Source: Streptomyces sp. Mut1 (GTDB lineage Bacteria > Actinomycetota > Actinomycetes > Streptomycetales > Streptomycetaceae). From it: DNA of 64,000 nucleotides. Position 1 is the first letter of the stretch. Each line of letters begins with the position of its first letter. This document shows, one piece after another, positions 60,190 through 64,000 of this stretch. Where the stretch lies: assembly GCF_030719295.1 (NCBI RefSeq), contig NZ_CP120997.1, positions 1,178,001 through 1,242,000 of the forward strand. Direction: 5' to 3'. The notes beneath the pieces were generated by a model that saw only the letters and a list, made by a program, of their open reading frames with translations, ran no database searches and was not told the origin of the DNA. Both the position numbers and the translations under genes were made by a program.

Positions 60190-60639
60190 ATGTCAAACGT
60201 CTCGCATGCCGGCCACGACATGGCCGGACACCCCGATGTATCGGAAATGAGCGACCGCTACGCGCGCGTGATGGGCGGCCGCGACGTGGCGCTCGTGGAC
60301 GCGCCGGTCTTCCTGGTCGGCCTGTACTGCGCCGTCTCCCCGTGGGTGCTGCACTTCACGACCTCGCAGTCCTCCCTGGTGACGCACAACCTGGTGATGG
60401 GTATCGCGATCGCCGTGCTCGGTCTCGGGTTCACCGCGATGCCGCAGCGGATGTACGGCCTGAGCTGGGCCATCGTCGCCATGGGTGCCTGGATGATCGT
60501 CTCGCCCTGGGTGGTGGGCAGCAGCCCGGACACGGGAGTCATCCTGAACAACGTCATCATCGGCGGACTGGCCGCCCTGCTGGGACTGGTATGCGCGGGC
60601 GCCTCGATGAAGATGAGCCGCAGTCGCCGACGGGGCTAG
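60190..60639 (+). CDS. SPW-repeat membrane protein
   Basis: 149 residues from ATG 60190 with GAAGGGGAACG upstream. Two repeats of the SPW motif are visible, LVGLYCAVSPWVLHF (about 39-53) and IVAMGAWMIVSPWVVGS (about 95-111), each followed by a hydrophobic helix pair, the layout of the SPW family of four-helix membrane proteins of unknown function. The His/Asp-rich N-terminus (HAGHDMAGHPD) might bind metal. Confidence 0.9.
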   Translation: MSNVSHAGHDMAGHPDVSEMSDRYARVMGGRDVALVDAPVFLVGLYCAVSPWVLHFTTSQSSLVTHNLVMGIAIAVLGLGFTAMPQRMYGLSWAIVAMGAWMIVSPWVVGSSPDTGVILNNVIIGGLAALLGLVCAGASMKMSRSRRRG

Positions 60640-60680
60640 CCTCCCGCGACACACTCCCGGGGCACGGAGCCCCCGCACCT

Positions 60681-60711
60681 CCGCCGACCGGACCGCGTGT
60701 CCGGCCGGCGG
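60681..60711. terminator. Terminator between SPW gene and helicase gene
   Basis: Arms 60681-60693 (CCGCCGACCGGAC) and 60699-60711 pair with a single mismatch and a 5-nt loop. A second, weaker repeat (TGCGACGGG at 60715-60723 with its complement at 60739-60747) follows. Convergent genes on both sides. Confidence 0.75.
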
Positions 60712-60756
60712 CCGTGCGACGGGACCGGTGCGCGCCGGCCCGTCGCAGCCTCCCGG

Positions 60757-63591
60757 TCAGCCGAGGGAGCTGTACGCCACCACGCCCCGCAGCACCTCGT
60801 CCACCGCCTTGCGCGCGCTGCGCGCCACCGAGCTGTTCTCCCGCGGTGCGGCGGCCGCGACCTGGCCCAGCACGTCGATGACCTGCTTGCACCACCGTAC
60901 GAAGTCGCCCGCGGGCATCTCCGCCTCCCGCAGGACCTCGTCCAGCGACCGGCCGGACGCCCACATGTGGACCGCCCAGGCGAAGCCGAGGTCCGGCTCG
61001 CGCTGCCCGACCCCCTCCGCCTGGTTGATCTTGAAGTCCTCCTCCAGGGCGTCGAGCCGCCCCCAGATCCGGACCATCTCGCCCATCGCGGTCTTCGCCG
61101 GACCGGACGGCAGCTTCGGCGCCACCGCATCGTCGGCCTGCCGCGCCTCGTACACCAGGGCGGAGACGCAGGCCGCGAGCTCGGCCGGGTTGAGCCCCTC
61201 CCAGACGCCCGCGCGCAGGCACTCGCTCGCCAGCAGGTCCAGCTCGCCGTAGAGCCGGGCCAGCCGCCTGCCGTGCTCGGTGACCTCGCTGCCGCGCAGG
61301 TAGTCCAGCTCGGTGAGCAGGGCCACGATCCGGTCGAAGGTGCGGGCGATCGTGTTGGTCCGGCCCTCGATGCGGCGCTCCAGCTGCCGGGTGTCGCGCT
61401 GAAGCCGGTGGTAGCGCTCGGCCCACCGGGCATGGTCCTCGCGCTCGTCGCACCCGTGACAGGGGTGGGCGCGCAGTTCGGTGCGCAGGCGCGCGATCTC
61501 ACGGTCGTCGGCCGCGGGGGCGCGCCCCTTGCGGTGCCGGTCCGGGACGATGTGGCCGGCCTTGGTGCGCAGCGCGGACGCCAGATCGCGGCGCGACTGC
61601 GGGGAGCGCGGGTTGAACGACTTCGGGACCCGCATCCGCTCCACCGCCTCCACCGGGACCGGGAAGTCGATCGAGGCGAGCCGCTTGACCTGCCGCTCGG
61701 CGGTCAGCACCAGCGGCCGGGGGCCGTCGTGGTACTCCATGCCGCGGTGTCCGTGCCCGTTGGTCCGGCCGGCCGGGAGCCCGGGGTCGAGGACGAGCGC
61801 GAGACCGGCGAACTTGCCGGTCGGCACATGGATGACATCGCCGGGCCTGAGCTTCTCCAGGGACGCCGCTGCGGCGGCCCGCCGCTGCGTGGCGCCCTGC
61901 TTGGCCAGCTCCGTCTCCCGGTCCTTGAGGTCGCGGCGCAGCCGCGCGTACTCCTCGAAGTCCCCGAGGTGGCAGGTCATGCCCTCGCGGTAGCCCTCCA
62001 GGCCCTCCTCGTTCCTCTGGACCTGGCGGGAGATGCCGACGACCGACCGGTCCGCCTGGAACTGCGCGAACGAGGTCTCCAGCAGCTCGCGCGAACGGTG
62101 CCGCCCGAACTGGTGCACGAGGTTGACCGCCATGTTGTACGACGGGCGGAAGCTGGAGCGCAGCGGATACGTGCGTGTACCGGCGAGCCCGGCGAGGGCG
62201 CCCGGGTCCATGCCGCGCTGCCAGAGCACCACGGCGTGGCCCTCGACGTCGATCCCGCGCCGCCCGGCCCGGCCGGTCAGCTGGGTGTACTCGCCGGGGG
62301 TGATGTCGGCGTGCTGCTCGCCGTTCCACTTGACGAGCTTCTCCAGGACCACCGAGCGGGCGGGCATGTTGATGCCGAGCGCCAGCGTCTCCGTCGCGAA
62401 GACCGCCTTCACCAGGCCCCGGACGAACAGCTCCTCGACGATCTCCTTGAACCGGGGCAGCATCCCGGCGTGGTGCGCGGCGATGCCCCGCTCCAGGCCC
62501 TCCAGCCACTCGTAGTAGCCCAGGACATGCAGGTCCTCGGAGGGAATGGACGCCGTCCGCTCCTCCACGATCTCCCGCACCAGCCGGCGCTTGTCGTCGT
62601 CGTTGAGCCGGAGCCCGGCGTGCAGGCACTGCTGTACGGCGGCCTCGCAGGCGGCCCGGCTGAAGATGAACGTGATGGCGGGCAGCAGGCCCTCGGCGTC
62701 CAGCCGGTCGATGACCTCGGGGCGCGAAGGCGTCCAGATCCGGCTGCGCCGGCGGCGCTCGCGCTCGCGGTCGGCCTCGCGCACCATCTTGCCGCGCCGC
62801 CGTTCGCGCGGGTCGTATCCGCGCTGGTTCTCCATCCGGGCGAGCCGGACGAGGTCGGGGTTGACCTCGCGGCGGGTGACGCCCCGGCCGCCGTGGTCGC
62901 CCTCCTCCTCGAAGAGGTCGTACATCCGCCGGCCGGCCAGCACGTGCTGCCAGAGCGGCACGGGCCGGTGCTCGGAGACGATCACCTCGGTGTCGCCGCG
63001 CACGGTGTCCAGCCAGTCGCCGAACTCCTCGGCGTTGGACACGGTCGCCGACAGGGAGACCAGGGTGACGGACTCGGGCAGGTGGATGATCACTTCCTCC
63101 CACACCGCGCCCCGGAAGCGGTCGGAGAGGTAGTGCACCTCGTCCATCACCACGTACCCCAGGCCGTTCAGCGCCTGGGAACCCGCGTACAGCATGTTCC
63201 GCAGGACCTCGGTCGTCATCACGACCACCGGCGCGTCGGCGTTGACGCTGTTGTCACCGGTCAGCAGGCCGACCTTCCCGGCGCCGTAGCGCTTGACCAG
63301 GTCGGCGAACTTCTGGTTCGACAGGGCCTTGATCGGGGTGGTGTAGAAGCACTTGCGGCCCTGCTCCAGGGCGAGGTGCACGGCGAATTCGCCGACGATC
63401 GTCTTGCCCGAGCCGGTCGGGGCCGCGACGAGCACGCCCTTGCCGGCCTCCAGCGCCTGGCACGCCTCGATCTGGTACGGGTCGAGAGCGAAGTCGTACA
63501 TCTCGCGGAACGGCCCGAGCGCGGTCGCCTGCTCGGCGGCCCGGAGCCGGGAAGCCTGGTATCGCTCAGCTGGTGAGAGGTCCTCTGTCAT
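60757..63591 (-). CDS. helY: Superfamily 2 DEAD/DEAH-box RNA helicase, HelY/Mtr4-like
   Basis: 944 residues from ATG 63591 (MTEDLSPAERYQASRLRAAE). Motif I VAAPTGSGKTIVGEFA at about 53-68, Ia TPIKALSNQKFADL, II MDEVHYLSDR, III SLSATVSNAEEFG, and the second RecA domain with FATETLALGINMPARSVV and YTQLTGRAGRRGID, as in Ski2/Mtr4 helicases. The C-terminal winged-helix and DSHCT region (ADDAVAPKLPSGPAKTAMGEMVRIWGRLDALEEDF) is also present. Likely acts in RNA turnover. A GTG at 63600 is an alternative start. Confidence 0.93.
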   Translation of the reverse strand: MTEDLSPAERYQASRLRAAEQATALGPFREMYDFALDPYQIEACQALEAGKGVLVAAPTGSGKTIVGEFAVHLALEQGRKCFYTTPIKALSNQKFADLVKRYGAGKVGLLTGDNSVNADAPVVVMTTEVLRNMLYAGSQALNGLGYVVMDEVHYLSDRFRGAVWEEVIIHLPESVTLVSLSATVSNAEEFGDWLDTVRGDTEVIVSEHRPVPLWQHVLAGRRMYDLFEEEGDHGGRGVTRREVNPDLVRLARMENQRGYDPRERRRGKMVREADRERERRRRSRIWTPSRPEVIDRLDAEGLLPAITFIFSRAACEAAVQQCLHAGLRLNDDDKRRLVREIVEERTASIPSEDLHVLGYYEWLEGLERGIAAHHAGMLPRFKEIVEELFVRGLVKAVFATETLALGINMPARSVVLEKLVKWNGEQHADITPGEYTQLTGRAGRRGIDVEGHAVVLWQRGMDPGALAGLAGTRTYPLRSSFRPSYNMAVNLVHQFGRHRSRELLETSFAQFQADRSVVGISRQVQRNEEGLEGYREGMTCHLGDFEEYARLRRDLKDRETELAKQGATQRRAAAAASLEKLRPGDVIHVPTGKFAGLALVLDPGLPAGRTNGHGHRGMEYHDGPRPLVLTAERQVKRLASIDFPVPVEAVERMRVPKSFNPRSPQSRRDLASALRTKAGHIVPDRHRKGRAPAADDREIARLRTELRAHPCHGCDEREDHARWAERYHRLQRDTRQLERRIEGRTNTIARTFDRIVALLTELDYLRGSEVTEHGRRLARLYGELDLLASECLRAGVWEGLNPAELAACVSALVYEARQADDAVAPKLPSGPAKTAMGEMVRIWGRLDALEEDFKINQAEGVGQREPDLGFAWAVHMWASGRSLDEVLREAEMPAGDFVRWCKQVIDVLGQVAAAAPRENSSVARSARKAVDEVLRGVVAYSSLG

Positions 63592-63635
63592 CTTGTCCAC
63601 GAGCCTACCCGCCACCTCCGACAGTGACGCGATCT

Positions 63636-64000
63636 TTAATCGCCCGTGGAACGGGCCGGGGAAGCCGCCCCGAGCACCCGCACGGCCCGCGGCACGCAGG
63701 TGGCGGTCAGCGGCAGGCCGCCGAGGGGTTCGCCGTCCGCGTACGCGGTGATCCCGGCGGCCTCCAGCGTGATCGAGGAGACCCGGTGCACGCTCACGAC
63801 GGGGTGGCTGAGGTGCGTCCCCTTGTACACCTGGGGGAAGACCTTGAGCAGCGTCGTACGGCTGCACTCGCCGACCACCGTCACGTCGAAGAGGCCGTCG
63901 TCCATGACCGCGTCCGCGCAGATGCGCATGCCGCCGCCGTAGGCCGTGCCGTTCCCGACGGCGATGAGAGTCGCCTCGATCTCGTGGGCGGGACCGTTGT
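63636..64000 (-). CDS. Diacylglycerol/lipid kinase-like protein, C-terminal part (5' truncated by window edge)
   Basis: The frame is open to the right edge. ATLIAVGNGTAYGGGMRICADAVMDDGLFDVTVVG and the C-terminal AAGITAYADGEPLGGLPLTATCVPRAVRVL match the distal part of the DAGK catalytic family (YegS/DgkB-like), which phosphorylates diacylglycerol or related lipids. The N-terminal nucleotide-binding domain is outside the window. Confidence 0.85.
   Translation of the reverse strand, partial: NGPAHEIEATLIAVGNGTAYGGGMRICADAVMDDGLFDVTVVGECSRTTLLKVFPQVYKGTHLSHPVVSVHRVSSITLEAAGITAYADGEPLGGLPLTATCVPRAVRVLGAASPARSTGD

Overview
The window is high-GC actinobacterial chromosome, almost certainly Streptomyces. 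Supporting signs are the codon bias, frequent GTG starts, leaderless genes, GTGA/ATGA start-stop overlaps, and a core gene order (infC-rpmI-rplT, pheST, glnA4 with its aldehyde dehydrogenase/SDR partners, a glycine betaine OpuA system, sigK-rskA) that resembles the S. coelicolor chromosome as I remember it. No rRNA, tRNA, CRISPR array, integrase or complete insertion sequence was recognised.

Left edge (1-3103): the tail of an EamA transporter, a DUF1918 protein, an exported GH10-like hydrolase and 3-hydroxybutyryl-CoA dehydrogenase, closed by a strong terminator.

3235-21908 is the notable region: a compact biosynthetic gene cluster that joins a fosfomycin-like phosphonate pathway to a RiPP-type peptide pathway. 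The phosphonate arm reads leftward in one coupled operon: PEP mutase fused to a cytidylyltransferase-like domain (Fom1 architecture), phosphonopyruvate decarboxylase, 2-aminoethylphosphonate aminotransferase, a Fom3-like B12 radical SAM enzyme, an FAD/NAD(P)-binding protein and a stand-alone nucleotidyltransferase. The peptide arm follows, also leftward, behind its own near-consensus promoter: a 22-residue peptide gene with a lasso-type YxxP leader (9375-9443, too short for ordinary gene calling), a hairpin, a thymidylate-kinase-like protein, an MFS exporter, a glutamine-dependent asparagine-synthetase homologue, a CPBP membrane protease, an MNT-type nucleotidyltransferase and a PqqD-like leader-binding protein. 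Divergent from the phosphonate operon are a PdxH-like oxidase, a CxPxR sulfatase/phosphonate-ester hydrolase and a FomA-like kinase. The peptide has no Asp or Glu, so the amide-forming enzyme could act only on its C-terminal carboxylate. An attractive hypothesis is that a (methylated) aminophosphonate, or ammonia, is coupled there and the mature product is released by the protease and exported.

22069-35208 is housekeeping: Nudix hydrolase, TPR regulator, pheS-pheT, a PAS histidine kinase, an rRNA methyltransferase, rplT-rpmI-infC (with a likely AUC start and a leader terminator), DUF1844, aquaporin, SseB and a serine hydrolase. 35221-48129 holds a mycosin-like protease, a 160-bp MITE-like element, an alanine-racemase-fold enzyme, the GlnA4/ALDH/SDR/amidotransferase group (probably ethanolamine or polyamine use), a LysR/TDT-transporter pair and a cupin regulator. 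48300-52053 encodes a glycine betaine ABC transporter whose permease is fused to two tandem binding domains. 52297-64000 carries a 5'-3' exonuclease, an iron-box-controlled siderophore-interacting protein, a MerR/membrane-protein pair, a SigK-RskA-molybdoprotein-fasciclin locus with two matching SigK-type promoters, an SPW protein, a HelY-type helicase and the end of a lipid kinase.
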